A DNA stretch of 42,943 nucleotides. It comes from Psychromonas sp. (GTDB lineage Bacteria; Pseudomonadota; Gammaproteobacteria; Enterobacterales; Psychromonadaceae). The position numbers and the translations under genes were made by a program. This document shows, one piece after another, positions 25,237 to 33,772 of the stretch. The notes beneath the pieces are model-generated. The model was not told the origin of the DNA. It was given only the letters and a program-made list of their open reading frames with translations, and ran no database searches. Every line of letters begins with the position of its first letter. Within the stretch, counting starts at the first letter, position 1. The DNA is taken from NCBI GenBank assembly GCA_013619145.1, contig JABXKR010000282.1:1-42943 (forward strand). The letters run 5' to 3'.

Positions 25237-26027
25237 TGGCTTTTTCTGCGGAATTTTTGCTCGACTGGTTAGCGACTTATTTATGGGCTTTTTGCCGTAT
25301 TGCAGCCATGTTAATGGTAATGGTTGCAATAGGCTCCAGGACTACGCCGACACGAATTCGCCTTTTTTATGCCCTTACGATAACCCTTGCGGTATTACCT
25401 GTTATTCCCCCTGCTCCAGCTGACATTGAACTGTTTTCATTTGCCAGTGCTTTTGTTATTTTACAGCAAATATTAATCGGCATTGCGATTGGCACTATCT
25501 CTGTTTTTGTTGTACAAACTTTCGTTGTTGCCGGGCAAGTTATCGCGATGCAAACCAGTTTAGGCTTTGCATCAATGGCGGACCCGATGAACGGTCAATC
25601 ATCACCTGTTGTGGGGCAGTTTTATGTATTGTTAGTAACACTTCTTTTTTTAGGTTTCGATGGGCATCTGTTAATGATTGAGATGATTGTCAGAAGTTTT
25701 GATACTTTGCCTGTTTCAATGGAAGGGCTATTAGCGACCGATTATGAAAAACTTGCCGGTTGGTTCTCTTTAATGTTTAGTGCTGCGCTAGCATTTTCCA
25801 TCGCCTCAATGGTGGCGATGTTATTGGTTAATTTATCCTTTGGCATTATGACCAAAGCCGCACCACAATTAAATATATTCAGTCTGGGTTTTTCAATTAG
25901 CATGGTTTTTGGCCTGTTTGTTTTATGGGCAACCATGGTAAATGTACCGATTCATTTTGAAAATCAATGGTTACGTGGTATTAACTTGATGTGTGAATTG
26001 CTTAATAATGTCTGTGAGAAGCCGTAA
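25236..26027 (+). CDS. fliR: FliR, flagellar export gate protein
   Basis: A 263-residue polytopic protein completing the FliPQR channel. Typical sequence includes GSRTTPTRIRLFYALTITLA, GQVIAMQTSLGFASMADPMN and FGIMTKAAPQLNIFSLGFSI. I use ATG 25236, overlapping the fliQ stop, rather than the TTG one codon earlier. flhB follows after 52 bases. Confidence 0.96.
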   Translation: MAFSAEFLLDWLATYLWAFCRIAAMLMVMVAIGSRTTPTRIRLFYALTITLAVLPVIPPAPADIELFSFASAFVILQQILIGIAIGTISVFVVQTFVVAGQVIAMQTSLGFASMADPMNGQSSPVVGQFYVLLVTLLFLGFDGHLLMIEMIVRSFDTLPVSMEGLLATDYEKLAGWFSLMFSAALAFSIASMVAMLLVNLSFGIMTKAAPQLNIFSLGFSISMVFGLFVLWATMVNVPIHFENQWLRGINLMCELLNNVCEKP

Positions 26028-26079
26028 TGATTAAGTTTTCAACTTTTAACTTCAATATCTAACTGCAGGAGCGTAATTC

Positions 26080-27219
26080 ATGGCTGAAAATGAAAATGGA
26101 ACAGACCGCTCCGAAGAAGCCACCCCTGAACGGGTTCGAAAATCCAAGGAGAAGGGACAGGTTGCCCGCTCTAAAGAGTTAGCAACCGCTTCTGTACTGA
26201 TCTCCGCCGCTTTTGCATTCCTATTTTTTGGCGATCGTTTAGCTTACGAACTGTCTGTGATGATGAAACGTGCATTTACCTTCGAGCGCGCTGCGCTTTT
26301 TGCTCCCGAGCAGATGTGGTTACACCTCTCTGGCAGCTTTACGGGCCTTGCAGTACCTATGTTTACAATCCTGCTTATGCTCTTTGTTGTCTCTATTTTA
26401 GGCAGCTCCCTATTAGGTGGTATGTTATTTAGTACCAAAGCGATGATGCCCAAATGGAGCCGTATGAGCCCTGCAGCAGGATTAAAGCGTATGTTAGGGC
26501 TGCAGGCTTGGGTTGAATTATTAAAATCTATATTAAAAGTATTAGTTGTTGTGGGCATGGTGTGGTGGATATTGGGAGTCACTTTTGACCATATTTTACA
26601 GCTTTCGGTCACGCCTTTACCGGGGAGTGTCTTTGAAGCATTAGATATGATCTCTTGGATGTTTACAGCTTTATGTTGCTCGCTGTTATTAATTGTTGCG
26701 GTTGATGTGCCGTATCAAATTTATAAACACACCGAGGAGCTAAAAATGACTAAGCAGGAGGTTAAAGATGAATTTAGGAACTCCGAGGGTAAACCAGAAG
26801 TAAAACAAAGAATTAGACAGCTGCAGTATGAAGCATCACAGCGCAAGATGATGGGGGATGTGCCTGATGCCGATGTTATTGTTACTAATCCTACACACTA
26901 CTCTGTCGCGTTAAAATATGAACAAAATGGTGATCGAGCGCCTTATGTTGTCGCGAAAGGTGTAGATTTTATGGCACTTAAAATTAGAGAGGTTGGACGT
27001 GAAAATGAAGTGCCTGTGATGCAATCACCTCCACTATGCCGTGCTATTTACCATACCACTGAAATTAATGCTGAAGTACCTGAAGAGTTGTTTGTTGCGA
27101 TAGCACAAGTACTGGCATACATTTATCAACTAGAGCAATTTAGAAAAGGGCAGTCAGGGCGACCGAAAGCACTGCCGGATGATTTGCAAATCCCAGAAGA
27201 TTTTCAATATAACGATTGA
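26080..27219 (+). CDS. flhB: FlhB, flagellar export specificity switch protein
   Basis: A 379-residue protein with four membrane helices and a cytoplasmic domain that cleaves itself at Asn270-Pro271 in the intact NPTH motif (VIVTNPTHYSVALKY). FliK triggers its switch from hook to filament substrates. The N-terminus (EEATPERVRKSKEKGQVARS) is canonical. A GGAG ribosome site lies upstream of ATG 26080. A 148-base AT-rich gap without a convincing promoter separates it from flhA. Confidence 0.97.
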   Translation: MAENENGTDRSEEATPERVRKSKEKGQVARSKELATASVLISAAFAFLFFGDRLAYELSVMMKRAFTFERAALFAPEQMWLHLSGSFTGLAVPMFTILLMLFVVSILGSSLLGGMLFSTKAMMPKWSRMSPAAGLKRMLGLQAWVELLKSILKVLVVVGMVWWILGVTFDHILQLSVTPLPGSVFEALDMISWMFTALCCSLLLIVAVDVPYQIYKHTEELKMTKQEVKDEFRNSEGKPEVKQRIRQLQYEASQRKMMGDVPDADVIVTNPTHYSVALKYEQNGDRAPYVVAKGVDFMALKIREVGRENEVPVMQSPPLCRAIYHTTEINAEVPEELFVAIAQVLAYIYQLEQFRKGQSGRPKALPDDLQIPEDFQYND

Positions 27220-27367
27220 TTTCTGATCCTTGTCTGTTATTTAATTAGAAGTTGTTCAAGTTATTGTAAATAATTCACTATACAGCCAGTATGATTTCGA
27301 CATGATTTTGCTATTTATGGCATCATTCACTCTCACAAAAACAATTCAATAATTGTAGGTTACTAAC

Positions 27368-29464
27368 ATCAATACAGTATTCAGTTTATTATGGGCAAAC
27401 AGATCAAAACTAACAACAGGGCTTGGCACGCCTATTATAGTTTTGGCCGCGTTAGGCATGGTTATTTTACCTATGCCAACTTTGCTATTGGATATGTTAT
27501 TTACTTTCAATATTGCCCTTGCTTTAGTTGTTTTACTTGTATCAATCTATACCAAGCGCCCATTAGATTTTGCCGCTTTTCCGACCGTTTTATTGATTGC
27601 AACTTTATTACGTCTTGCGCTAAATGTTGCTTCTACACGTATTGTTTTATTAGAAGGTCATCAAGGTGGTGCGGCCGCAGGACAGGTTATTGAAGCCTTT
27701 GGCTCGGTGGTTATCGGTGGCAACTTGGCAGTTGGTTTAATTGTTTTCCTTATTTTAATGATTATTAACTTTGTGGTTGTCACCAAAGGTGCGGGGCGAA
27801 TCGCTGAGGTAAGTGCGCGTTTTACCTTGGATGCCATGCCGGGTAAACAGATGGCGATAGATGCTGATCTGAATGCGGGACTGATCGATCAAGATCAAGC
27901 GCGAACACGCCGCGAGGAAGTGACCATGGAAGCCGATTTTTATGGCTCTATGGATGGTGCAAGTAAATTCGTAAAAGGTGATGCGGTTGCCGGTATTATG
28001 ATTTTATTCATTAATATCATCGGTGGTCTTATTATCGGTATGGTGCAGTATGATTTACCATTTGCACAAGCTGCTGAAATTTATACTATCTTGACTATCG
28101 GTGATGGCCTGGTTGCACAAATCCCTTCGTTACTATTGTCCATTGCGGCTGCCATTACGGTTACTCGTGAAAATACAGAAGCCGATATGGGCGGGCGCAT
28201 GCTCGGTCAAATGTTTGACGATCCGAAAGCCTTGATGATCACTGCAGGCCTTTTATTGATAATGGGCATTGTCCCCGGCATGCCTCATCTTGCATTTTTG
28301 ACGCTTGGTGGTATTGCTGCTGGTGGTGCATATTGGCAGTTTAATCGCGCCAAAGAACAAGCCTCAACGGAAATACAAGAACAGGAAAGTGCTGCTAGTA
28401 GCGTTGGCGAGCAAGCAGAGGTTAAAGAGCTAGGTTGGGATGATGTGCGCAGCGTTGATACGATAGGCTTAGAAGTTGGTTATCGCTTGATTCCATTGGT
28501 AGATAAAAGCCAGGGAGGGCAGCTTTTAGATCGTATTAAAGGGGTGCGTAAAAAACTGTCGCAAGAGATGGGTTTTTTGATTCCACCTGTACATATTCGA
28601 GACAACTTAGATTTATCGCCAAATAATTATAATATTTCATTGATGGGCGTAAGTTGCGGCTTTGCCGATATTTACCATGATAAAGATATGGCTATCAATC
28701 CGGGGCAGGTATTTGGTCCTATTGATGGTGTCACGGGTATTGATCCTGCTTTTGGTTTGGAAGCTGTTTGGATTGATGAAGCGCAACGCGAACAAGCGCA
28801 GGCTCTGGGTTATACCGTTGTTGATACTGCAACGGTTGTTGCAACCCATTTAAGTCAGATTTTAAGTAATAATGCGGCACAATTGCTGGGGCATGAAGAA
28901 GCACAGAATTTATTGGATTTATTAGCGAAAAAACACCCTAAACTGGTGGAAGGTTTGGTGCCTGAAATATTATCATTGAGCACTGTTGTTAAAGTATTAC
29001 AATGTTTATTGAATGAAAATGTCGCCATCAGGGATATTCGCACCATTGTACAAACATTGGTAGATTATGGACCTCGTAGCCAAGATGCAGAGGTCTTAAC
29101 TGCCGCTTGTCGAATTTCATTAAAACGCATGATCGTCCAAGAGATAATTGGTAATGAACCTGAGTTGCCCGTCATTACGTTGTCAACCGAGTTGGAACAG
29201 ATATTGCATCAGTCTATGCAGGCGGGTGGAAATGAAGGTGCAGGTATTGAACCCGGGCTTGCTGAAAGAATTCAAAACTCATTGGTTGAGGCATCACAGC
29301 AGCAAGAGTTGCTTGGACAGCCTTCTGTATTATTAACATCGGGTGTCTTACGCGGTACGTTAGCTAAATTCGTAAAACATACGATTCCGAGTCTGCATGT
29401 ACTTTCATATCAGGAAATACCTGATGATAAACAGATAAAAATAATTAGCTCAATAGGGCAGTAA
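27368..29464 (+). CDS. flhA: FlhA, flagellar export gate protein, apparently starting at ATC
   Basis: A 698-residue protein if begun at ATC 27368, matching the family's usual 690-700. It has about eight membrane helices, the FHIPEP signature around LDAMPGKQMAIDADLNAGLI, and a C-terminal cytoplasmic domain that binds export chaperones. Family-like sequence (LLWANRSKLTTGLGTPIIVL) is in frame upstream of the first NTG codon, a TTG at 27443 that would fall inside the first membrane helix. The frame closes at TAG 27356, and no ATG, GTG or TTG occurs between. An AGGT Shine-Dalgarno-like sequence sits seven bases before the ATC. The ATG at 27391 is out of frame. The assignment is certain; the start is inferred. 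Confidence 0.93.
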   Translation: MNTVFSLLWANRSKLTTGLGTPIIVLAALGMVILPMPTLLLDMLFTFNIALALVVLLVSIYTKRPLDFAAFPTVLLIATLLRLALNVASTRIVLLEGHQGGAAAGQVIEAFGSVVIGGNLAVGLIVFLILMIINFVVVTKGAGRIAEVSARFTLDAMPGKQMAIDADLNAGLIDQDQARTRREEVTMEADFYGSMDGASKFVKGDAVAGIMILFINIIGGLIIGMVQYDLPFAQAAEIYTILTIGDGLVAQIPSLLLSIAAAITVTRENTEADMGGRMLGQMFDDPKALMITAGLLLIMGIVPGMPHLAFLTLGGIAAGGAYWQFNRAKEQASTEIQEQESAASSVGEQAEVKELGWDDVRSVDTIGLEVGYRLIPLVDKSQGGQLLDRIKGVRKKLSQEMGFLIPPVHIRDNLDLSPNNYNISLMGVSCGFADIYHDKDMAINPGQVFGPIDGVTGIDPAFGLEAVWIDEAQREQAQALGYTVVDTATVVATHLSQILSNNAAQLLGHEEAQNLLDLLAKKHPKLVEGLVPEILSLSTVVKVLQCLLNENVAIRDIRTIVQTLVDYGPRSQDAEVLTAACRISLKRMIVQEIIGNEPELPVITLSTELEQILHQSMQAGGNEGAGIEPGLAERIQNSLVEASQQQELLGQPSVLLTSGVLRGTLAKFVKHTIPSLHVLSYQEIPDDKQIKIISSIGQ

Positions 29465-29477
29465 TTGGTTGTAATAA

Positions 29478-30008
29478 ATGAAAATTAAACGTTTTTTTGC
29501 AAAAGATATGCGCACCGCAATGACCGAAGTAAAAGAGGTGTTAGGACCTGATGCGGTTATCATGTCCAATAAAAAAGTGGTCGGCGGTATTGAAATTGTT
29601 GCTGCGGTTGATTATCAGACAGAACAAGCAGAGTTACAAAAAAACAAACCAAAAGAGGATCCGTTTTCATCTTTATTAGATGATAATGTGCAACTTTCTT
29701 CGCAAGCTAATAAAACACAAAAAGCACCTCTAAAATTACAAAAAAGCACTCGTAACGGTGCAAAAGAGAGTGGTGAAGATTTTGCTAAATCATTGAACTC
29801 ATTTTTTGGAAAAGTGAATGCACAGCAGGAAAAAAATAACGCACGTAAACAACCTCAAAAGAGAAATGAGTTAGCCGATTTTTCGTTAACAGAGAGTAAA
29901 CCCGCGGCAGGCTTAAATCAGCCTAAAACGCTTGCGGAACAGCAAAATTGGGCACAAAAAGAGCGAGCACGAAGCACTGCACTTGATGTGGCAGGAGATG
30001 GAGCGTAA
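29478..30008 (+). CDS. flhF: FlhF, N-terminal part (gene split by a frameshift)
   Basis: The first 176 residues of the signal-recognition-like GTPase that sets polar flagellar placement. The B-domain start MKIKRFFAKDMRTAMTEVKE, then VLGPDAVIMSNKKVVGGIEI, is typical, followed by a Lys/Gln/Ser-rich linker. The frame ends at TAA 30006-30008 after about twenty residues with no family character. The NG GTPase domain continues in the +1 frame. Removing one base from the A5 run at 29956-29960 joins the parts into a single 450-residue protein. This may be a real mutation, a sequencing error or programmed frameshifting. Confidence 0.85.
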   Translation: MKIKRFFAKDMRTAMTEVKEVLGPDAVIMSNKKVVGGIEIVAAVDYQTEQAELQKNKPKEDPFSSLLDDNVQLSSQANKTQKAPLKLQKSTRNGAKESGEDFAKSLNSFFGKVNAQQEKNNARKQPQKRNELADFSLTESKPAAGLNQPKTLAEQQNWAQKERARSTALDVAGDGA

Positions 30009-30831
30009 AGAGCCGATTAGAGCAATGGTTATCAAATGGTTAAGCAGTGCTGGTTTTTCCAACGATATAGCAGATCAACTTGCGAGTTATATCCCAGAAG
30101 ACGCTTCAGCTACTGAAATTCAGGATTATATTCAGGCATTATTACAAGATAAGATTTGTATTGGCAAAAATGAAATTTTAGCTCAAGGCGGGGCTATTGC
30201 TCTGTTAGGTCCTACTGGGGTTGGTAAAACGACGACTATTGCTAAACTTGCCGCGCAATTTGCGATGAAATATGGTGCAGATCAAGTTGCACTCATTACA
30301 ACGGATACTTATCGTATTGGCGCACATGAACAGTTAGCAACTTATGGTAAAATTATGGGCTGCAGCGTCCGTGTAGCAAAAGATGCAGATGAACTTTCGG
30401 AGATTTTATATCAGTTTAGAGAAAAACGTCTGGTGCTTATTGATACTGCTGGTATGGGGCAGCGCGATGTCAGGCTCTCAGAGCAATTAGATACACTAAT
30501 GCGTAATAGCCGAGTTAATATTCGCAGCTATTTGGTGATCTCCTCTACAGCGCAACGCAGAGTTATTGAAGAAGCGCTCGAACACTTTAAACGTATTGCA
30601 CTTTCTGGCTGCATATTAACCAAAGTAGATGAAAGTATTGGTTTAGGGGAAGTGCTTAGCGTTACCATGCAGCATGCATTACCAATTAGCTATGTGACAA
30701 CCGGGCAGAGAGTGCCTGAAGATATCGAAATAGCCAAAACTGAAAATTTAATCAGTGGCACATTAGATATGATGAATCAGTTATTTGAACAACAGCAACA
30801 CCAATGGTTTAGTAGCTTTGATAACGAATAA
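29932..30831 (+). CDS. flhF: FlhF, C-terminal GTPase part (in the +1 frame)
   Basis: This frame encodes the FlhF NG domain: LMWQEMERKEPIRAMVIKWL at the N-domain start, P-loop GPTGVGKTTTIAKLAA, DTYRIGAHEQL, LIDTAGMGQRD and the TKVDE guanine-specificity motif. All SRP-GTPase motifs are intact, which argues that the protein is still made or was very recently. A start at TTG 29932 or a later ATG (29986) would yield the GTPase alone without the B-domain, but neither is obviously preceded by a ribosome site. It is followed by flhG after 36 bases. Confidence 0.85.
   Translation: MRNSKIGHKKSEHEALHLMWQEMERKEPIRAMVIKWLSSAGFSNDIADQLASYIPEDASATEIQDYIQALLQDKICIGKNEILAQGGAIALLGPTGVGKTTTIAKLAAQFAMKYGADQVALITTDTYRIGAHEQLATYGKIMGCSVRVAKDADELSEILYQFREKRLVLIDTAGMGQRDVRLSEQLDTLMRNSRVNIRSYLVISSTAQRRVIEEALEHFKRIALSGCILTKVDESIGLGEVLSVTMQHALPISYVTTGQRVPEDIEIAKTENLISGTLDMMNQLFEQQQHQWFSSFDNE
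29956..29960 (+). other. Probable flhF frameshift position (A5 homopolymer)
   Basis: Reading four A residues instead of five fuses AEQQNWAQK in the first frame to SEHEALHLMWQEMERKEP in the second without a gap. Any single-base indel up to the stop at 30006 could also restore the frame, so the position is a best guess. Confidence 0.55.
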
Positions 30832-30867
30832 GCTTTATTGGGTATATTGAATTAACAATTTAAGATA

Positions 30868-31749
30868 ATGAGTAATATAATGATTTCAGATCAAGCAAGC
30901 GGCTTAAGAAGAATGAAAAACAACCAAGTGAAAGTAGTTGCTATCACAGGTGGTAAAGGTGGTGTTGGTAAAACTAACGTTACTTTGAATATGGCAGTTT
31001 CGCTTGCACAAAGAGGCAAGCGTGTTTTAGTGCTTGACGCCGATTTAGGACTTGCAAATGTCGATGTATTATTAGGTATTCGTGTGACCAAAAACCTGTC
31101 TCATGTTTTATCTGGTGAATGCACTTTAGATGAGGTGATTGTGACTGGCCCTGAAGGAGTGATGATTGTTCCTGCAACCTCTGGTACTCAGTCTATGGTT
31201 GAGTTAACTGATGTAGAACATGCCGGCTTGATTCAAGCATTTAGCTCCTTGCAAACACCGATTGACATGTTATTAATTGATACTGCTGCAGGCATCTCTA
31301 ATATGGTTGTTAGTTTTGCACAAGCTGCGCAAGATGTGGTAATGGTTGTTTGTGATGAGCCTACATCAATTACCGATGCCTATGCGTTGATTAAAATATT
31401 AAGTAAACAAAACGGTGTTTACCGTTTTAAAATTGTCGCCAATATGGTGCGTAGTCTCCGTGAAGGGCAAGACTTGTTTACTAAACTTACACGTGTAACC
31501 GATCGCTTTTTAGATGCCTCATTAGAGCTGGTTGCATGTATTCCATTTGATGGTAATGTGCGTCAAGCCGTTCGCAAACAAAAGGTTGTTGTGCAGGCGT
31601 TCCCGAAAACGCCGGCTTCTCTTGCATTCAAAGCGTTGGCAAATCGGGCCTGTGATTGGCCTATTCCACATCAACCTGGCGGACACCTTGAATTCTTTAT
31701 TGAGAAATTGTTGCTTAATAATGTTGATGAAATGAGAGAGCTTCTATAA
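30868..31749 (+). CDS. flhG: FlhG (FleN), MinD-like ATPase controlling flagellar number
   Basis: A 293-residue ParA/MinD-family ATPase that works with FlhF to limit polar flagella to the proper number. The deviant Walker A is GGKGGVGKTNVTLN (residues 28-41), followed by VLVLDADLGLANVDVLLGI and LLIDTAAGISNMVVSF. An N-terminal peptide SDQASGLRRM matches the FlhG region that stimulates FlhF GTPase activity. Start ATG 30868 or the in-frame ATG 30880 are both possible. fliA starts immediately after its stop. Confidence 0.96.
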   Translation: MSNIMISDQASGLRRMKNNQVKVVAITGGKGGVGKTNVTLNMAVSLAQRGKRVLVLDADLGLANVDVLLGIRVTKNLSHVLSGECTLDEVIVTGPEGVMIVPATSGTQSMVELTDVEHAGLIQAFSSLQTPIDMLLIDTAAGISNMVVSFAQAAQDVVMVVCDEPTSITDAYALIKILSKQNGVYRFKIVANMVRSLREGQDLFTKLTRVTDRFLDASLELVACIPFDGNVRQAVRKQKVVVQAFPKTPASLAFKALANRACDWPIPHQPGGHLEFFIEKLLLNNVDEMRELL

Positions 31750-32454
31750 GTGATAAAAGCGCAAGGCTATTACAACAATACTTCTGATTTAATTGAGCGT
31801 CACGCTGAATTAGTGAAAAAAATAGCCTACCATCTAATGGCTAGACTGCCTGCAAGCGTGCTTGTGGATGATCTGGTGCAATCTGGCATGATTGGTTTAT
31901 TAGAAGCAGCAAGAAACTTTGACGGTAGTAAAGGTGCCAGTTTTGAAACATTTGCCGGGATCCGTATACGTGGTGCAATGTTAGATGAGATGCGCAGAGG
32001 CGACTGGGTGCCTCGTTCTGTACATAAAAATAGTCGTAATATTGCCAGTGCAATTGCAGATGTGGAAAAACGCACCGGACGAGATGCTAAAGAGGCAGAA
32101 GTTGCAAAGCAGCTAAACGTTTCATTGCTTGAATACCAACAAATGTTACGTGATGTAAATTGCGCAAAACTAGTGGCGTATGAAGATCTGGCCGGTTCAG
32201 AAGAGGGGCTGACTGGAGTATCTGAAAATAATGACAGCACTTTTAACGAAGTGAGTGAAAATGAGTTTTCAAGTAAACTGGTAGCGATGATTAAACAGTT
32301 ACCGGAGCGTGAGGCATTGGTACTGTCATTATATTATGATGAAGAATTAAATTTAAAAGAGATTGGTTTGGTGCTTGATGTCAGTGAGTCTAGAGTTAGT
32401 CAAATTCATAGTCAGGCACTGCATCGCTTAAAGGCGAAAGCGCAAGCAGCATAG
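31750..32454 (+). CDS. fliA: FliA, sigma28 factor for late flagellar genes
   Basis: A 234-residue sigma factor. Regions 2 (VDDLVQSGMIGLLEAARNFD, FETFAGIRIRGAMLDEMRRG), 3 (VEKRTGRDAKEAEVAKQLN) and 4 (LPEREALVLSLYYDEELNLK, then a DVSESRVSQIHSQAL helix-turn-helix) are all present. It starts at GTG 31750 directly after the flhG TAA, so it is translationally coupled. It directs flagellin, motor and some chemotaxis genes. A 155-base gap follows before cheY. Confidence 0.96.
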   Translation: MIKAQGYYNNTSDLIERHAELVKKIAYHLMARLPASVLVDDLVQSGMIGLLEAARNFDGSKGASFETFAGIRIRGAMLDEMRRGDWVPRSVHKNSRNIASAIADVEKRTGRDAKEAEVAKQLNVSLLEYQQMLRDVNCAKLVAYEDLAGSEEGLTGVSENNDSTFNEVSENEFSSKLVAMIKQLPEREALVLSLYYDEELNLKEIGLVLDVSESRVSQIHSQALHRLKAKAQAA

Positions 32455-32547
32455 ATTCTAAGCAATATTGGTGGTTTGATAAGAGATGAGTCACAGTTGC
32501 ACCAAGAAGCTTAGAAATCGAAGGTTATTATTGTGTATTTTATTTAT

Positions 32548-32574
32548 ATTTACTTATATTTATTTTAAGTAAAT
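32548..32574. repeat. Perfect inverted repeat upstream of cheY
   Basis: ATTTACTTA (32548-32556) and TAAGTAAAT (32566-32574) are perfect nine-base complements about 36 bases before the cheY start; TTTACTTA occurs once more at about 32591-32598. It could be an operator or a weak AU hairpin. No function is assigned and no sigma54 or sigma28 promoter is evident nearby. Confidence 0.4.
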
Positions 32575-32609
32575 AAATTGAAAGATAAGTTTTTACTTAG
32601 GGGAATGTT

Positions 32610-32993
32610 TTGGATAGAAAAATGAAAGTTTTGATTGTTGATGATTTTTCAACAATGAGAAGAATAATCAAGAATTTGTTACGAGATCTTGGTTTTACAA
32701 ACACGTTTGAAGCCGATGATGGTAATACTGCTTTGCCAATGCTTAAAGAGGGTGATTTTGAGTTTGTGGTAACAGACTGGAATATGCCAATTATGCAGGG
32801 CATTGATCTTTTAAAAGAGATCCGCAAAGATCCTAAATTAAAACATTTACCTGTTTTGATGGTAACAGCTGAAGCAAAACGTGAACAGATTATTGAAGCT
32901 GCTCAAGCTGGTGTAAATGGTTATATTGTAAAACCCTTTACTGCGGGCACATTAAAAGAAAAGCTAGATAAAGTTTTTGAACGATTAGGTTAA
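32610..32993 (+). CDS. cheY: CheY, chemotaxis response regulator
   Basis: A 127-residue single receiver domain that binds FliM/FliN to change rotation. The phospho-acceptor is Asp56 (VVTDWNMP), the acidic pocket Asp11/Asp12, the switch residue Thr86 and the conserved Lys108 (VKPF). I use the TTG at 32610 because AGGGG lies seven bases upstream and [12 protein letters not shown] fits the usual length; the ATG four codons later has no suitably spaced site. Confidence 0.97.
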   Translation: MDRKMKVLIVDDFSTMRRIIKNLLRDLGFTNTFEADDGNTALPMLKEGDFEFVVTDWNMPIMQGIDLLKEIRKDPKLKHLPVLMVTAEAKREQIIEAAQAGVNGYIVKPFTAGTLKEKLDKVFERLG

Positions 32994-33005
32994 AAGGAGT
33001 TGAGA

Positions 33006-33761
33006 ATGGCAAATGAATTAATGCCGTTACTCTCACTCTCACAAGCAAAAGCACTAGTCGCTCATTTAGAAGCGCAAGATATAAGTGCCGCAAATGAAAT
33101 TGTAGAGAGTGCCAGTATAGCAACTGTAAATGAAGATGTTGTTTTTGATAAAGTTGGTGAATTAACACGTGAATTACATGATGCATTATTGAGCTTTCAA
33201 AATGATACTCGATTACTTGATATGGCAGGACAGGATATTCCCGATGCCAAAGATCGCCTAAATTATGTAATTGAAATGACAGATAAAGCTGCTAATAAAA
33301 CCATGGATGCAGTTGATACTTGCTTGCCCATTGCCGATAAACTTATTGACAGTCTTGAGGCGGTGATGCCGAATTGGCAAGGGTTAATGAAAAGAGAATT
33401 AGCGCTTGGTGACTTTAAGATTCTCTGCCATCAAGTTGACGCTATGATTAAAGATTCAACAAATAGTGCATTAACTTTAAGAACTTCCCTTACTGATATT
33501 TTAATGGCACAGGATTTTCAAGATTTAACAGGGCAAATGATTCGACGTGTTATCGAATTAGTGCAAGAAATCGAATTAAAACTTGTTGGGATTTTGACCG
33601 TATGTCACGTGGGTGAAAACGAGTCAGATATTGACGAGTATGAAAATAACAGCAAGAAAGATATTGAAGCAGAAGGTCCAATTATCAACGCAGAACAGCG
33701 TGATGATGTTGTAAATGGGCAGGATGATGTTGATGATTTGCTTTCTAGTTTAGGATTTTAA
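33006..33761 (+). CDS. cheZ: CheZ, CheY-P phosphatase
   Basis: A 251-residue helical protein. LDMAGQDIPDAKDRLNYVIE and the catalytic segment MAQDFQDLTGQMIRRVIELV (with the conserved Asp/Gln) are the CheZ signature, and the C-terminus DDVDDLLSSLGF is the CheY-binding peptide. The ATG at 33006 has AGGAG six bases upstream; an in-frame TTG two codons earlier is rejected. It follows cheY by twelve bases. Confidence 0.96.
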   Translation: MANELMPLLSLSQAKALVAHLEAQDISAANEIVESASIATVNEDVVFDKVGELTRELHDALLSFQNDTRLLDMAGQDIPDAKDRLNYVIEMTDKAANKTMDAVDTCLPIADKLIDSLEAVMPNWQGLMKRELALGDFKILCHQVDAMIKDSTNSALTLRTSLTDILMAQDFQDLTGQMIRRVIELVQEIELKLVGILTVCHVGENESDIDEYENNSKKDIEAEGPIINAEQRDDVVNGQDDVDDLLSSLGF

Positions 33762-33772
33762 GGAAACGGGAA

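Noticed and set aside
27220-27367. Sigma54 promoter upstream of flhA (TGGCATCATTC and GACATGATTTTGCT)
   Set aside because: The first lacks GC at -12 and the second lacks GG at -24; neither has both conserved dinucleotides at correct spacing.
27391-27693. ATG-started ORF of 100 codons overlapping the flhA start
   Set aside because: Out of frame with FlhA, with no domain character; it is a shadow of flhA.
29932-30831. Independent GTPase gene separate from FlhF
   Set aside because: It carries exactly the missing FlhF NG domain and overlaps the truncated N-terminal frame, so a frameshifted flhF is the simpler reading.
32455-32609. Sigma54 promoter upstream of cheY around CACAGTTGCA
   Set aside because: The -12-like TTGCA has no GG at the required distance.
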